A stretch of DNA of 64,000 nt from an uncultured Candidatus Competibacteraceae bacterium (GCA_903879705.1 CAIRMO010000135.1:1-64000), one strand, 5' to 3'. Shown: positions 11,070-21,435, counted from the stretch's first letter. Notes: a model not told the origin generated them from the sequence alone. Numbers and translations are program-made.

Positions 11070-11854
11070 GTGCAACGGCGACGCATCGGCCCCGCAAACG
11101 ATTCGGCCAGCATTTTCTCCATGATCCCGGCGTGATCGCCCGGATTATGGCGGCCATTCAGCCGTTGCCCGGTCAGCGGCTGGTCGAAATCGGCCCCGGC
11201 CTGGGCGCGTTGACCATCCCGTTATTGCAAGCGGCCGGCGAACTGGACGCCGTGGAACTGGATCGGGATTTACCTGAGCTATTGCAGGCGCGATGCCAGG
11301 GAATCGGGATATTGCGGCTCTATCAGGCTGACGCGCTGACCTTCAATTTCGCGACCCTGCGCGGCACCGGTCCCCGACTGCGAATGGTCGGCAATCTGCC
11401 TTACAACATCGCTACGCCCCTGCTGTTTCATCTGCTGACCCAGGCTACCCACCTCCATGACCTGCATTTCATGTTGCAGCGGGAAGTGGCGGAGCGGATG
11501 GCGGCGGGGCCGGGCGATGCGGCTTACGGGCGGCTGTCGGTGATGATCCAGTACCGCTGTCGGGTCGAGGTGCTGTTCACGGTCGGGCCGGGCGCGTTCC
11601 AGCCACCACCAAAAGTGCAGTCGGCGGTCGTGAGGTTGATTCCACATGAAACATCGCCCGTCACGGTGCGCGATGAGGCCCGCTTCGCCGAAGTCGTGCG
11701 ACTGGCTTTCGCTCAGCGCCGCAAGACGCTGCGTAATTCCCTGCGTGAGGTGTTGGACGCCGCCCAAATCAAGGCTGCCGGTATCGAACCCGGTACTCGC
11801 CCGGAAACGCTGGATCTGACGGCGTTTGCAGCGTTGAGCGATGCCCTGGACTGA
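11066..11854 (+). CDS. rsmA: 16S rRNA dimethyladenosine transferase RsmA (KsgA)
   Basis: A 262-aa methyltransferase that dimethylates A1518 and A1519 in 16S rRNA helix 45. The N-terminal RKRFGQHFLHDPGVI, the SAM-binding VEIGPGLGALT and the catalytic NLPYNIATPL are all diagnostic. The C-terminal helical domain ends with RPETLDLTAFAALSDAL. It is translationally coupled to surA (ATGA overlap). Confidence 0.95.
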   Translation: MSATATHRPRKRFGQHFLHDPGVIARIMAAIQPLPGQRLVEIGPGLGALTIPLLQAAGELDAVELDRDLPELLQARCQGIGILRLYQADALTFNFATLRGTGPRLRMVGNLPYNIATPLLFHLLTQATHLHDLHFMLQREVAERMAAGPGDAAYGRLSVMIQYRCRVEVLFTVGPGAFQPPPKVQSAVVRLIPHETSPVTVRDEARFAEVVRLAFAQRRKTLRNSLREVLDAAQIKAAGIEPGTRPETLDLTAFAALSDALD

Positions 11855-11960
11855 GCGCCGAACCCACGGCTTGTTTCACGCCACCCAGCCGCTATCAGGC
11901 CCGGCTGTTTCTTAAAATGGTTTCGATGCGTACCACTGACTACTGTTCCAGGAGGCTCCG

Positions 11961-12860
11961 ATGATTGACCCACTGCGCCACGATGCTCCCGGCCCCTTTC
12001 ACGCTGACCAGTTGCGCGATGGCGACCGTTACGAACTCTCCAATGGCCACCCGATTTACTGCGCGCCCGCCGGCTGGCAACACGCCTCAGGCAGCGTCAA
12101 GGGTGGGCTGGTGCTGGACAGCGACCCGGATGTGCAATGGACCGGCGCGGATGTCGGCATCAGCCCGGACGGCGGAACGCTGCGGGCACCGGATGTCGTC
12201 GTGCGGACCACGCCGCCCACCGGAAACAGCACTTGGTTGACCGAAGCGCCACCCTTGGCGGTCGAATATGCGGGTCCGGGTCAGAACGAGCGGGAGTTGC
12301 GGGACAAAATTGCCGAGTTGCTGGCGGCGGGAACGGGCCTGGTGTGGGTGGTGCGATTAATCGGACCGCAACGGGTAGAAGTGCATCGTTTAAACGAGCC
12401 GATGAAGCTGTATAGCGCGAGTGATGTGCTGGAAGCGCCTGGGGTCTTGCGCAATCCGGTGCCGGTGCGGGCGCTGTTCGATCGGGACGCCGCGCATGAA
12501 GTGGTCTTGCGGAATCTGCTGCAACGCCGGGGCTATGCCAGTCTGGATGATGTGCGTGAAAAAGGTCGTGAGGAAGGTCGTGAGGAAGGTCGTGAGGAAG
12601 GTCGTGAGGAAGGTCGTGAGGAAGGTCGTGAGGAAGGTCGTGAGGAAGGTCGTGAGGAAGGTCGTGAGGAAGGTCGTGAGGAAGGTCGCGAGGAAGGGAT
12701 CGTGGACGCCATTCTGGTTTTGTTGCAGGGTCGGGGATTGGCGGTGGATACCACGGTCGAGGCGCGGGTGCGAACTTGCCATGACCGGGAGACCTTGCGG
12801 CGCTGGTTGCTAAGGGCGGCTCAGGCGGAGCGGGCCGAATCGCTATTCGGCGCTGATTAG
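11961..12860 (+). CDS. Uma2-type (DUF820) PD-(D/E)XK protein with REEG repeat linker
   Basis: A 299-aa protein with a strong ribosome site (AGGAGG) before the ATG. Residues about 20-145 match the Uma2 restriction-endonuclease-like fold: APDVVV supplies the Asp, AVEYAGPG the Glu and ELRDKIAELLAAG the Lys. After a link, a run of GREE units forms a highly charged helix, then a C-terminal piece (AILVLLQGRGLAVDTT) common to Uma2 and Rpn-type proteins. The biological role of Uma2 proteins is poorly known and I do not assign one. It sits where the permease partner of ybbA (ybbP) would be expected. Confidence 0.7.
   Translation: MIDPLRHDAPGPFHADQLRDGDRYELSNGHPIYCAPAGWQHASGSVKGGLVLDSDPDVQWTGADVGISPDGGTLRAPDVVVRTTPPTGNSTWLTEAPPLAVEYAGPGQNERELRDKIAELLAAGTGLVWVVRLIGPQRVEVHRLNEPMKLYSASDVLEAPGVLRNPVPVRALFDRDAAHEVVLRNLLQRRGYASLDDVREKGREEGREEGREEGREEGREEGREEGREEGREEGREEGREEGREEGIVDAILVLLQGRGLAVDTTVEARVRTCHDRETLRRWLLRAAQAERAESLFGAD
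12564..12695 (+). repeat. Eleven-copy 12-bp tandem repeat inside the Uma2-type gene
   Basis: The unit ggtcgtgaggaa repeats eleven times without interruption; only the last has one change (cgc for cgt). Each unit encodes GREE, so copy-number change keeps the frame. Near identity at silent positions indicates recent expansion by slippage. Confidence 0.95.
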
Positions 12861-12949
12861 CCGCTGGAAAAGGATCGTAAAAACCTGGACTGCGGTCATG
12901 AAGTGGGTTCCATGTGAAAGATCGTCCGGCGCGGTGCGCGATCTTCGCT

Positions 12950-13618
12950 TTAGCGGCTTTCCGGGCGCAACCGCCCGCCGTCCAGTTCCAGCACCCGATC
13001 GCAATACGCCGCCAGCTCCGGGTCATGGGTGACCAAAATCAGGGTAGCGCCGTGTTCGTGGTTGAGCGCAAACAGCAGTTCAATAATGCGGTGGCCGGTA
13101 TTCTGGTCGAGATTGCCGGTCGGTTCATCGGCGAACAGCAGATCGGGATCACCGGCAAAGGCGCGGGCAATCGCCACCCGCTGCTGTTCGCCGCCTGACA
13201 ATTGCCCCGGATAATGACGGGCGCGGGCCTGCAACCCCACCCGTTCCAGTAACTCCAGCGCCTGCCGGGCGGCGTCAGACTGACCCGCCAACTCCAGCGG
13301 CAGCATCACATTTTCCAGCGCGGTCAGACCGGTGAGCAACTGGAAAGACTGGAACACGAAACCGACCCGTTGCGCGCGCAACCGGGCGCGGCCATCCTCA
13401 TCGAGACGGCCCAGATCCGTCTCCGCCAGCCACACCCTGCCGTGGGTGGGCGTATCCAGCCCCGCCAGCAGCCCAAGCAGAGTGGACTTGCCGGAGCCGG
13501 AGGCCCCAACCACCGCCACGCTCTCACCGCAAGCAATGCTAAAGTTAATGTCGTCCAGGATGATCAACGGCCCTTCCGGGCTGATGACCTGCTTGCCCAG
13601 TTGTTCAACCCGCACCAT
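12950..13618 (-). CDS. ybbA: ABC transporter ATPase, YbbA/LolD-like
   Basis: An ATPase of 222 aa from the ATG at 13618 (an upstream GTG at 13675 would overlap tesA). Walker A is GASGSGKST, the signature is LSGGEQQRVAIARAF and Walker B is [12 protein letters not shown], with the H-loop in VTHDPE. The sequence and the divergent position next to tesA match E. coli ybbA. The expected co-transcribed permease ybbP does not follow; the next gene is the convergent Uma2-type gene, so the ATPase has no membrane partner here. Confidence 0.85.
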   Translation of the reverse strand: MVRVEQLGKQVISPEGPLIILDDINFSIACGESVAVVGASGSGKSTLLGLLAGLDTPTHGRVWLAETDLGRLDEDGRARLRAQRVGFVFQSFQLLTGLTALENVMLPLELAGQSDAARQALELLERVGLQARARHYPGQLSGGEQQRVAIARAFAGDPDLLFADEPTGNLDQNTGHRIIELLFALNHEHGATLILVTHDPELAAYCDRVLELDGGRLRPESR

Positions 13619-13644
13619 GGCGACGGCGTTCGCTCTTGACTCCA

Positions 13645-14295
13645 ATGCTTTCGATGATGACGACAATTTGCTCACGATGGTTTCCGATCCTGATGCTGTG
13701 GCTGGTGGCGTTGATGGGTGGGCTGGTCCACGCTGAGACGCCGGTGATTCTGGTGCTGGGCGACAGTTTAAGCGCCGCCTATGGTATTCCGGTAGAACGC
13801 GGCTGGGTCAACCTGCTCCAGCGCCGTCTGGCGGAACGCGGCTTTCCGCATCATATAGTCAATAATAGTATTAGTGGAGATACGACCAGCGGTGGTTTGA
13901 TCCGGTTGCCGGCGGCGCTGGCGCGGGAACATCCGGTCCTGGTCATTCTCGAACTGGGTGCTAACGATGGCCTGCGTGGGCAACCGATGATGGCGATGAC
14001 CGCCAATCTGGCGCGGCTGATCGAACTGGCGCAACAGGCTGGCGCAAAAGTAGCTTTGGCCGGGATGCGGATTCCACCGAATTACGGCCCGTTGTACACG
14101 CAAAAGTTTCAGGCGGCCTTCAGCGAACTGGCCAAGCGTTACAACATTGCCCTAATCCCGTTCCTGCTCGAAGGGGTGGCCGGCGATCCCGCCTTGATTC
14201 AGGACGATGGCTTACACCCCCGCGCTGAGGCGCAAACCCGGATTCTGGACAACGTCTGGCCGACGCTGGAGCCATTGCTGCAAAAACCGGAATGA
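13645..14295 (+). CDS. tesA: Acyl-CoA thioesterase I / lysophospholipase TesA
   Basis: A periplasmic SGNH hydrolase of about 216 aa. A hydrophobic signal peptide (FPILMLWLVALMGGLVHA) is followed by block I GDSLSAAYG with the nucleophile Ser, block II with Gly (NNSISGDTTSGG), block III GANDG with Asn, and block V DGLHP with Asp and His. Starts at 13636 (TTG), 13645 or 13654 are possible. Divergent from ybbA, with only about 26 nt between the preferred starts, as in many gammaproteobacteria. Confidence 0.9.
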   Translation: MLSMMTTICSRWFPILMLWLVALMGGLVHAETPVILVLGDSLSAAYGIPVERGWVNLLQRRLAERGFPHHIVNNSISGDTTSGGLIRLPAALAREHPVLVILELGANDGLRGQPMMAMTANLARLIELAQQAGAKVALAGMRIPPNYGPLYTQKFQAAFSELAKRYNIALIPFLLEGVAGDPALIQDDGLHPRAEAQTRILDNVWPTLEPLLQKPE

Positions 14296-14645
14296 TAGAC
14301 ACCCATTCTGGTGACTTTGGCGATTTTCACCTTATCTTGGTGCCTGGCCGGTTCAGTGCTGACCGTGCTGCCGGTCATGTTGCTGTTCGTGGTTTTGCAA
14401 AAACACTACATTACTGGAATCATGCTGGGTGGGATGAAGGGCTGAAACGCGCTTAAATCCCGCGCGCTGTAACTGAAAAACTCCTCATTAAGGAGTATCT
14501 TTAAGGGGAAGCTTCGCGGTGGAGCAGCGGGATGGTTTACGTTGCTGCCCAATCGAAGTGGGGAAGCCGCTGGCGCAGCCGGCGGTGGCATCCAAGCCAA
14601 TTCCGTCGGGGCCATGATCCTCCGACGGCGGAACGGAGACCGGTC
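14296..14645. other. tesA-fimV intergenic region
   Basis: The region contains the permease remnant (14311-14445), a short hairpin ctcctcattaaggag near 14480, and a 7-bp inverted repeat ccgtcgg/ccgacgg at about 14606-14629 just before the fimV ribosome site. A longer fimV frame from 14532 is open here but lacks signal-peptide character. Confidence 0.5.
14311..14445 (+). pseudogene. C-terminal remnant of a sugar ABC transporter permease (MalG type)
   Basis: The open frame encodes 44 residues and a stop. Its end, LTVLPVMLLFVVLQKHYI followed by TGIMLGGMKG and stop, matches the universal C-terminus of binding-protein-dependent sugar permeases (family pattern P-LLLFLFLQRYFVxGLTAGAVKG). No other part of a transporter is nearby, so this is a fossil left by a deletion or rearrangement. 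Confidence 0.7.
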
Positions 14646-16898
14646 ATGCTGAGCAGAATACTAGTCCAACTCACCTTTCTGGCCGCGCTGGCGATACCGC
14701 TCAGCGCTCTTGCCCTGGGCGTAGGCCCGATCGAGGTGCGCTCGGCGCTTAATCAGAATTTCGAGGCCGACATTCCCCTGATCATCAATAATCCGGTGGA
14801 ACTAACCGGCTTGGCCGTGCGGATTCCCCGCCAGCAGGACTTTGATCAGAATGGGGTGGAACGACTCGAACTGTTATCGACGCTCAAGTTCGCCATCCCT
14901 AAGCCCGGCGAACCGCCTGTGATCAAGGTGACTTCGCAGGAACCCATTCGCGAACCCAATTTCGACCTGCTGCTGGAAGTCGTCTGGCCGCGCGGTCGGT
15001 TATTCCGCGAATTTCCGGTTCATCTCGACCCCGAACTGTATGTCAACCGCCGGCAACCGCCGCCGCCAGCGCCCGTGTTGTCGCCGCCGCCGGTCATGGC
15101 TGCCGCGCCTACCGCCGTTGTACCGGTGTTGCCGCCCGCTCCCCCGGTCAGTTTCGAGGGCGCTTCGCTCTATCCGGTCAAGCCCGGCGAGACCTTGAGA
15201 GCCGTTGCCAACCGGGTCCGGCCCTCGACCGCCATCAGCCTGCCCCAGATGATGGCGATTCTGCTCGCCGGCAATCCCGAAGCCTTTGCGAACGGCAATC
15301 CCAATATCCTGCGTGCGGGTGCCACGCTCAAGGTGCCGACTCCGCAAGCTTTGGGGTTGCCGGGCGTAGCGTCGCCCCCTCCGGCTCTGGCGACGGCGCC
15401 ATCCCCGAATTTGGCAACGCCATCGGCTGAGCCGGGGACTACGCTTCCAGCGCCACCGATCTCGTTGCCCGCCCCCATCACGGACTCGATCCCACCGCCC
15501 ACTGCGACTACGCCGGTAATACCCCCGACATCGGTTTCAGTAACGCTGGCGCCGTTGCCGTCGCCAACCGAGCCACCCAAGGAAATCATTCCCCAAGCCA
15601 GCGCTCCGCAACCTGAACCCGTGTCACCGCCGGTCGCTGCTGCACCGCCCGAACCGGTGAAGCCAGCGCCGGTCGCTGCTGCACCGCCCGAACCGGTAAA
15701 GCCGGCACCCGTCGCTGTTGCATCGCCCGAACCGGTGAAGCCGGCACCCGCGGTTAAACCGTCGCCAGCAATCGAAACCGAGGCGATCTGGATGGACAAC
15801 CCGGTGGTCTGGATTGCCATGGTGCTGATCGTGTTGGCGGTGGCAGCGATGTCGTTGCTGCCCCTATTGCGGCGGACCGTGCGGACGAAACCGGCTGCTG
15901 CCGGTCCAGGCAGAGCAGGAACCCGCACGGGTGCTGCTGATTCACTGGCCCAGCTTCAGGATTCACAGCCTCGAACCCGCCGGGCACCGCCGGCTGCGGA
16001 GCTGGCCGCAGTTTCAGCGCTGACGGATCCAGCATCGCCGCGGCCTACGCCGGCTGCTAGTCTGGGACCAAGGCCAGCCGCTGCGTCAACGCCCAGGCCC
16101 ATCGACGAACTGCTGAAGGATATTGACTTTGGCCTTGGCACCGAGCAGTTGTCAAACCTGGCGGGTGGCAAGGGTGCCAAGCCGGCCAGTGCGGGCATAG
16201 CGCCACCGCGCTTGCCTGACGCCGAGCCGCCGACTTCATCGATTACTCCGGTCTCCAAACCGGAGATTCGCCCTGCCCCGCCGCCGATCAAGTTCGAAGC
16301 GCGGACACCTCCAGCGATGTCGTCTCAAGTCACGGACTTGCCGTCCGATTTTCGGCTGGATGGCATGGACTTCGATTTTGGTGATCTGAGCAATAGCACG
16401 ACTCGTTCGGTGCCTGAAGAATTGCCGCCGCTGGAAATCAGACCAGCGGCTGCGCACGCAAAACCGGTTGATTGGTCGCCGTTGACGCTGGATACGTTCG
16501 AGCCGCTGACCGAGCCGCACGCGATGGGTGCGGCGCAGGCCGTCATTAATGCATCGTCGGTTCCCGATGCGCCCGCCGCGCCGCCGGTATCGCAGAAATT
16601 TGAATTCAGCGATGTCAGCCAGGATTACCAGGCTATCCACGATGATTCATTCCGGCTGGACGAAGAACTGATGGGAATCAGCGGCGGATCGCTCGATCTG
16701 GGCCAGATGGATCTGGAGATATCGAGCGGCGGCGGCGCTCCAGGGGCTGATTTTGTCGAAACCAAGCTGGATTTGGCCACGGCCTATCTGGAGATGGGCG
16801 ATCAGGTTGGCGCACGCAGTCTTCTGGAAGATGTGCTACGCGAGGGCGATAACCTGCAAAAGAATCGGGCTGGAGAATTGCTCAAGAAGCTGGGATAA
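14646..16898 (+). CDS. FimV-like peptidoglycan-binding inner-membrane protein
   Basis: A 750-aa protein starting at the ATG preceded by GGAGA. A signal peptide (LVQLTFLAALAIPLSALA) leads to the FimV N-terminal domain (LGVGPIEVRSALNQNFEA, IKVTSQEPIREP). A LysM-like module (YPVKPGETLRAVANRV) is near residue 175. A long Pro-rich linker with a 39-bp triplicate follows, then one membrane segment (VVWIAMVLIVLAVAAMS), an acidic cytoplasmic region and the conserved FimV C-terminal TPR motif (TKLDLATAYLEMGDQVGA). In Pseudomonas FimV promotes type IV pilus assembly and twitching; no pilus genes are in this window. Confidence 0.88.
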   Translation: MLSRILVQLTFLAALAIPLSALALGVGPIEVRSALNQNFEADIPLIINNPVELTGLAVRIPRQQDFDQNGVERLELLSTLKFAIPKPGEPPVIKVTSQEPIREPNFDLLLEVVWPRGRLFREFPVHLDPELYVNRRQPPPPAPVLSPPPVMAAAPTAVVPVLPPAPPVSFEGASLYPVKPGETLRAVANRVRPSTAISLPQMMAILLAGNPEAFANGNPNILRAGATLKVPTPQALGLPGVASPPPALATAPSPNLATPSAEPGTTLPAPPISLPAPITDSIPPPTATTPVIPPTSVSVTLAPLPSPTEPPKEIIPQASAPQPEPVSPPVAAAPPEPVKPAPVAAAPPEPVKPAPVAVASPEPVKPAPAVKPSPAIETEAIWMDNPVVWIAMVLIVLAVAAMSLLPLLRRTVRTKPAAAGPGRAGTRTGAADSLAQLQDSQPRTRRAPPAAELAAVSALTDPASPRPTPAASLGPRPAAASTPRPIDELLKDIDFGLGTEQLSNLAGGKGAKPASAGIAPPRLPDAEPPTSSITPVSKPEIRPAPPPIKFEARTPPAMSSQVTDLPSDFRLDGMDFDFGDLSNSTTRSVPEELPPLEIRPAAAHAKPVDWSPLTLDTFEPLTEPHAMGAAQAVINASSVPDAPAAPPVSQKFEFSDVSQDYQAIHDDSFRLDEELMGISGGSLDLGQMDLEISSGGGAPGADFVETKLDLATAYLEMGDQVGARSLLEDVLREGDNLQKNRAGELLKKLG
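15633..15749 (+). repeat. Three-copy 39-bp repeat in the FimV-like gene
   Basis: Units start at 15633, 15672 and 15711 and encode 13-residue copies of the pattern VAAAPPEPVKPAP. Copies differ at several third positions, so the repeat is older than the Uma2 array. It lengthens the periplasmic linker. Confidence 0.9.
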
Positions 16899-16962
16899 AA
16901 AAGCCGGTTTTCTTCGGCTTGCCGGGCGAAGAACCTCCATCATTTTCGATCAAGGATCAACC

Positions 16963-17307
16963 ATGCGTTTGCGGCTGTTTATTGGATTTTTGTTACTGGT
17001 GCCGGGCCTGGCCTGGAGCCAGAATGCAGCCAAACCCGCTGGCCTGGAACCGATTCCCGATGGTCCTCCGGACGCTGTTGAAGAACAGGGCGTCCCTGCC
17101 CCGGAGGTGACTATCCGCCAGCGTGGCGCTCAGGGTTCAGTTGAGGAATACCGGGCGGGTGGAGTGCTGTACATGATCAAAATCAATCCGGCCAAGGGGG
17201 CGTCCTACTATCTGGTCGACTCTGACGGCGACGGCAACATGGAAACCCGCTACAACGATCTGCAAAGCAATATGGCGATTCCGGCCTGGGTGTTGTTGCG
17301 CTGGTGA
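16963..17307 (+). CDS. DUF2782 family periplasmic protein
   Basis: A 114-aa protein with a clear signal peptide (MRLRLFIGFLLLVPGLAWSQ). The core PEVTIRQRGAQGSVEEYR, then GGVLYMIKINPAKG and YYLVDSDGDGNME, is typical of DUF2782, a gammaproteobacterial family of unknown function. The DSDGDG stretch resembles a calcium-binding loop, but that is only a resemblance. It begins 64 nt after the FimV-like gene and may share its transcript. Confidence 0.8.
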   Translation: MRLRLFIGFLLLVPGLAWSQNAAKPAGLEPIPDGPPDAVEEQGVPAPEVTIRQRGAQGSVEEYRAGGVLYMIKINPAKGASYYLVDSDGDGNMETRYNDLQSNMAIPAWVLLRW

Positions 17308-17485
17308 TGCGGAAACGCACCGGCCACCCGATCGCGACCAGGACGCCGTCGCGGTGTAGTCCTTGTCCACCTTGCAACGAGCGTTGCGGCGGAATGGGCT
17401 ACCTCCTATCAGTACCTGGCAGCGGTGGTTGGGACTGCGGATATACTGGCAATCACGTTTTCCGCCTGCCTGGAGAAATCCCGCG

Positions 17486-20400
17486 ATGTTGCGTTTCCGT
17501 GGAAGTCCCGCCTTGTCGCTATTCCGCCTGGAAAAATTGCTGGCCGCCTTGCAGCAACGAGTTCCGTCCATCATTGGCGTCTATGCTGAATTCATTCATT
17601 GGGTGGATGGTCGCCTGACCACCCACGACCGCGAAGTGCTGGATCGACTGCTGCGCTACGGTCCCGTCACCCCGCACCATCATCTGACGAGCGAACCCAC
17701 CGCACTGGTCATTCCCCGTCCCGGCACCATTTCTCCCTGGTCCTCAAAAGCTACTGACATCGCCCACAACTGCGGCCTGCAACATGTTCGTCGCATCGAA
17801 CGCGGCGTGGCGTACTACCTCACCACGGCCCAACCGCTGACTGCCGCCGATTGGACCCGGCTACAACCGGCGCTGCATGACCGGATGACTGAAGTCGTCT
17901 TGTCGCCAGACGACGATCCGGCGGTCCTGTTTGCTCAAGCTGAACCTGCGCCCCTGACCCGCGTGGACCTGATCGGGGGTGGGCGGGCCGCGTTGGCCAG
18001 TGCCAACCGCGATTTGGGCTTGGCGCTGGCGGAGGATGAAATTGACTATCTCGCGGACTGCTTCGCCCGGCTGGCGCGTAATCCCACCGACGTAGAATTG
18101 ATGATGTTCGCTCAGGCCAATTCCGAGCATTGCCGGCACAAGATTTTTAACGCCGACTGGGTGATTGACGGCGTCCCACAAAACGATTCGCTGTTCGCCA
18201 TGATCCGCCATACCCACGCTTGCCATCCCGACAACGTCCTGTCGGCGTATAGCGACAATGCGGCGGTCATGCGCGGTTTTCCCGCCGGGCGATTTTTCCC
18301 CGATCCCGCTGACGGTCAATACCGCTACCACGTCGAACCGGTCCACATTTTGATGAAGGTGGAAACCCACAACCACCCGACCGCAATTGCCCCCTTTCCC
18401 GGCGCGGCGACCGGTTCCGGTGGTGAAATCCGCGACGAGGGCGCGACCGGGCGCGGGGCGAAACCCAAGGCGGGGCTGTGCGGCTTCTCAGTGTCCAACC
18501 TGCGGATTCCCGGCTTCATTCAGCCGTGGGAGCAGAACTACGGCAAGCCGGAGCGGATCGCCTCGGCGCTGGACATCATGATCGAGGGACCACTCGGCGC
18601 GGCGGCGTTTAATAACGAGTTTGGCCGACCCAATCTGGCCGGCTATTTCCGCACCTTCGAGGCGGACGGTCCCGATGGGCAACGGCGCGGCTACCACAAA
18701 CCGATCATGATCGCCGGCGGTCTGGGCAATATCCGGGAACCGGACGTGCATAAAGCCGCCCTCCCCGCGGGAACCACTATTGTGATCCTGGGCGGGCCAG
18801 CCATGCTGATTGGGTTGGGCGGCGGCGCAGCGTCCAGCATGGCGGCGGGCCGTTCGCATGAGGATTTGGATTTCGCCTCGGTGCAGCGCGGCAATCCGGA
18901 AATCCAGCGCCGCGCTCAGGAGGTGATTGACGGTTGTACCGCCCTGGGTGAACACAATCCCATTCTGTCGATCCACGATGTGGGTGCCGGCGGGTTGTCG
19001 AACGCGGTCCCGGAAATCGTGCAGGGCGCGGGGCAGGGCGGCGGTTTTGAACTGCGCGCGGTTCCCAACGCCGATCCCGGCATGACGCCGATGCAGATCT
19101 GGTGTAACGAGGCCCAGGAGCGCTATGTACTGGCGATTGCTGCGTCCGGTCTGGCGACCTTCCAGGCGCTGTGCGAACGGGAGCGTTGCCCTTATGCCGT
19201 CATCGGCGCAGCAACCGACGAACCGCACTTGATCGTCACTGACCGGCTGTTCGCCAACCGGCTGGTCGATTTGCCGATGGAGGTGCTGTTCGGCAAGCCG
19301 CCGAAAATGCAGCGCGACGCCACCCATGACGCAGAAAAGGCGCTGGGAGCAAGAACTGAGGGCGCGAGCGACCAAGAACGTATCTCGCTGGCTGAAGCGG
19401 TAGCGCGAGTACTGCGCTTCCCGGCGGTCGCCGACAAGAGCTTTCTCGTCACCATCGGCGACCGGACGGTGACCGGCCTCGTCTGCCGCGATCAAATGGT
19501 CGGGCCGTGGCAAGTCCCGGTCAGCGATGTCGCGGTGACCGCGACCAGCTTTGAGGCAACGACCGGCGAAGCCATGGCGATGGGCGAGCGTGCGCCGCTG
19601 GCGGTGTTTAATGCGCCGGCCTCCGGGCGAATGGCGGTCGGCGAGGCGATTACCAATATCGCCGCCGCCCGGATTGAACAACTGGGCGAGGTGAACTTGT
19701 CGGCCAACTGGATGGCGGCCGTCGGTCATCCCGGTGAAGACGTCCGGTTGTTCGACACCGTTAAAGCGGTGGGCATGGAATTATCTCCGGCGCTGGGCAT
19801 TGCCATTCCAGTCGGCAAGGATTCGCTGTCGATGAAAACGGTCTGGGAAGACGATGGCGAGCATAAAAGTGTGGTTGCGCCGCTCTCGCTGATTATTTCC
19901 GCTTTTGCACCGGTGATAGATATTCGCCGGACGCTGACGCCGCAATTAAAGACAAATTGCGGCGATACTGATTTACTGCTGATCGATCTCGGTCGCGGCC
20001 AAAATCGACTGGGCGGTTCAACGCTGGAGCAGATTTATCATCCGTTTGGCGACGCGGTTCCCGATCTGGATTCGCCTGATGATCTCAAGGCCTTTTTCGC
20101 GGTGATTCAGCAGTTGAATGCCGAGGGCCGACTGCTCGCCTATCACGATCGATCCGATGGCGGATTATTGGCGGTACTGGCGGAAATGCTGTTTGCCGGC
20201 GGGTGTGGCTTAACCATCTTGCTGGATGACTTGGCCGACAGTCCACTCCCCGCCTTATTTACTGAAGAATTGGGCGCAGTCATTCAGGTGCGGGCCACGC
20301 ACCGCCAAGCGGTCTTAAAGCAACTGGCCGCCGCCGGCTTGGGCGAATGCAGTCATGTCATTGGCGGCTTAAATAGCGAGGATCGGCTGATTCTACGCTT

Positions 20401-21385
20401 TGCCGGCGAAATCATTTTTACTGCCAGCCGTGTTGAATTGCGGCGACTGTGGTCAGAAACCGGTTATCAATTGCAGGCGTTGCGCGATCATCCCGACTGC
20501 GCGCGAGAAGCGTTTGACGCCGTCGACGATCCGACCAATCCGGGACTGAAGGCCCATCTGACTTTTAATCCCGCCGAGGATATTGCCGCGCCGTTTATTG
20601 CCAATGGGGCACAGCCGCGCATGGCGATTCTGCGCGAGCAGGGCGTTAATGGGCAGGTGGAAATGGCCGCAGCGTTCGACCGGGCGGGCTTCGCCGCCAT
20701 TGATGTCCACATGAGCGATTTAATCGCCGGCCGCATAACGCTGGACGGATTCGACGGGATCGTCGCCTGTGGTGGTTTCTCTTATGGCGATGTCCTGGGG
20801 GCCGGTGAAGGTTGGGCTAAATCCATCCTGTTCAATACCCGGATCCGCGATCAATTCGCGGCATTTTTCACCCGCCAGGACCGCTTCGGATTGGGCGTTT
20901 GCAATGGCTGCCAGATGTTATCCAGCCTGCATGAACTGATTCCCGGAACGGAAAGCTGGCCGCGCTTTGTCCGCAACCGGATTGAACAATTCGAGGCGCG
21001 GCTCAGTCTGGTGGAAGTATTACCGTCACCGTCGTTGTTTCTGCAAGGCATGGCGGGTTCGCGATTACCGGTTGCAGTGGCGCATGGTGAAGGGCGGGCC
21101 GAGTTTCGTGACGAGAACGGCGCGACTACGGTATTAAAAAACGGACTCGCGGCGCTACGGTTCGTTGATCATCTCGGACAGCCCGCGACGACTTATCCCG
21201 CCAATCCGAACGGTTCGCCGGGCGGCATCACTGGTTTAAGCAACCGCGATGGGCGCTTCACCATCCTCATGCCACACCCGGAACGGTTATTCCGCACCGT
21301 GCAGTATTCCTGGCATCCCGAAGGTTGGGGAGAAGATGGCCCGTGGCTGCGGCTGTTCCGCAATGCCCGGCGCTGGCTGGGATGA
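17486..21385 (+). CDS. purL: Phosphoribosylformylglycinamidine synthase PurL
   Basis: The large single-chain PurL (1299 aa, E. coli 1295) makes FGAM from FGAR, glutamine and ATP in purine synthesis. The ATG at 17486 follows GGAGA and begins [19 protein letters not shown], matching the family start. Recognisable parts are [38 protein letters not shown], two AIRS-type halves, and the C-terminal glutaminase domain with the nucleophile in [10 protein letters not shown] and the His/Glu of [10 protein letters not shown] decayed second copy of its 3' end lies at about 22500-22635. Confidence 0.96.
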   Translation: MLRFRGSPALSLFRLEKLLAALQQRVPSIIGVYAEFIHWVDGRLTTHDREVLDRLLRYGPVTPHHHLTSEPTALVIPRPGTISPWSSKATDIAHNCGLQHVRRIERGVAYYLTTAQPLTAADWTRLQPALHDRMTEVVLSPDDDPAVLFAQAEPAPLTRVDLIGGGRAALASANRDLGLALAEDEIDYLADCFARLARNPTDVELMMFAQANSEHCRHKIFNADWVIDGVPQNDSLFAMIRHTHACHPDNVLSAYSDNAAVMRGFPAGRFFPDPADGQYRYHVEPVHILMKVETHNHPTAIAPFPGAATGSGGEIRDEGATGRGAKPKAGLCGFSVSNLRIPGFIQPWEQNYGKPERIASALDIMIEGPLGAAAFNNEFGRPNLAGYFRTFEADGPDGQRRGYHKPIMIAGGLGNIREPDVHKAALPAGTTIVILGGPAMLIGLGGGAASSMAAGRSHEDLDFASVQRGNPEIQRRAQEVIDGCTALGEHNPILSIHDVGAGGLSNAVPEIVQGAGQGGGFELRAVPNADPGMTPMQIWCNEAQERYVLAIAASGLATFQALCERERCPYAVIGAATDEPHLIVTDRLFANRLVDLPMEVLFGKPPKMQRDATHDAEKALGARTEGASDQERISLAEAVARVLRFPAVADKSFLVTIGDRTVTGLVCRDQMVGPWQVPVSDVAVTATSFEATTGEAMAMGERAPLAVFNAPASGRMAVGEAITNIAAARIEQLGEVNLSANWMAAVGHPGEDVRLFDTVKAVGMELSPALGIAIPVGKDSLSMKTVWEDDGEHKSVVAPLSLIISAFAPVIDIRRTLTPQLKTNCGDTDLLLIDLGRGQNRLGGSTLEQIYHPFGDAVPDLDSPDDLKAFFAVIQQLNAEGRLLAYHDRSDGGLLAVLAEMLFAGGCGLTILLDDLADSPLPALFTEELGAVIQVRATHRQAVLKQLAAAGLGECSHVIGGLNSEDRLILRFAGEIIFTASRVELRRLWSETGYQLQALRDHPDCAREAFDAVDDPTNPGLKAHLTFNPAEDIAAPFIANGAQPRMAILREQGVNGQVEMAAAFDRAGFAAIDVHMSDLIAGRITLDGFDGIVACGGFSYGDVLGAGEGWAKSILFNTRIRDQFAAFFTRQDRFGLGVCNGCQMLSSLHELIPGTESWPRFVRNRIEQFEARLSLVEVLPSPSLFLQGMAGSRLPVAVAHGEGRAEFRDENGATTVLKNGLAALRFVDHLGQPATTYPANPNGSPGGITGLSNRDGRFTILMPHPERLFRTVQYSWHPEGWGEDGPWLRLFRNARRWLG

Positions 21386-21407
21386 AGTGGGCCGGGCCGT
21401 CGCTGCC

Positions 21408-21421
21408 CGGCGAAATCAACC
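21408..21421 (+). repeat. 14-bp direct repeat, left copy
   Basis: The sequence cggcgaaatcaacc follows the purL stop and recurs exactly at 22622-22635, after the decayed purL fragment. The two copies bracket the toxin-antitoxin patch. Confidence 0.8.
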
Positions 21422-21435
21422 GCTGATCCGATCGG

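Noticed and set aside
12564-12695. Possible CRISPR array
   Set aside because: The 12-bp units are contiguous with no spacers and lie in frame inside a coding gene.
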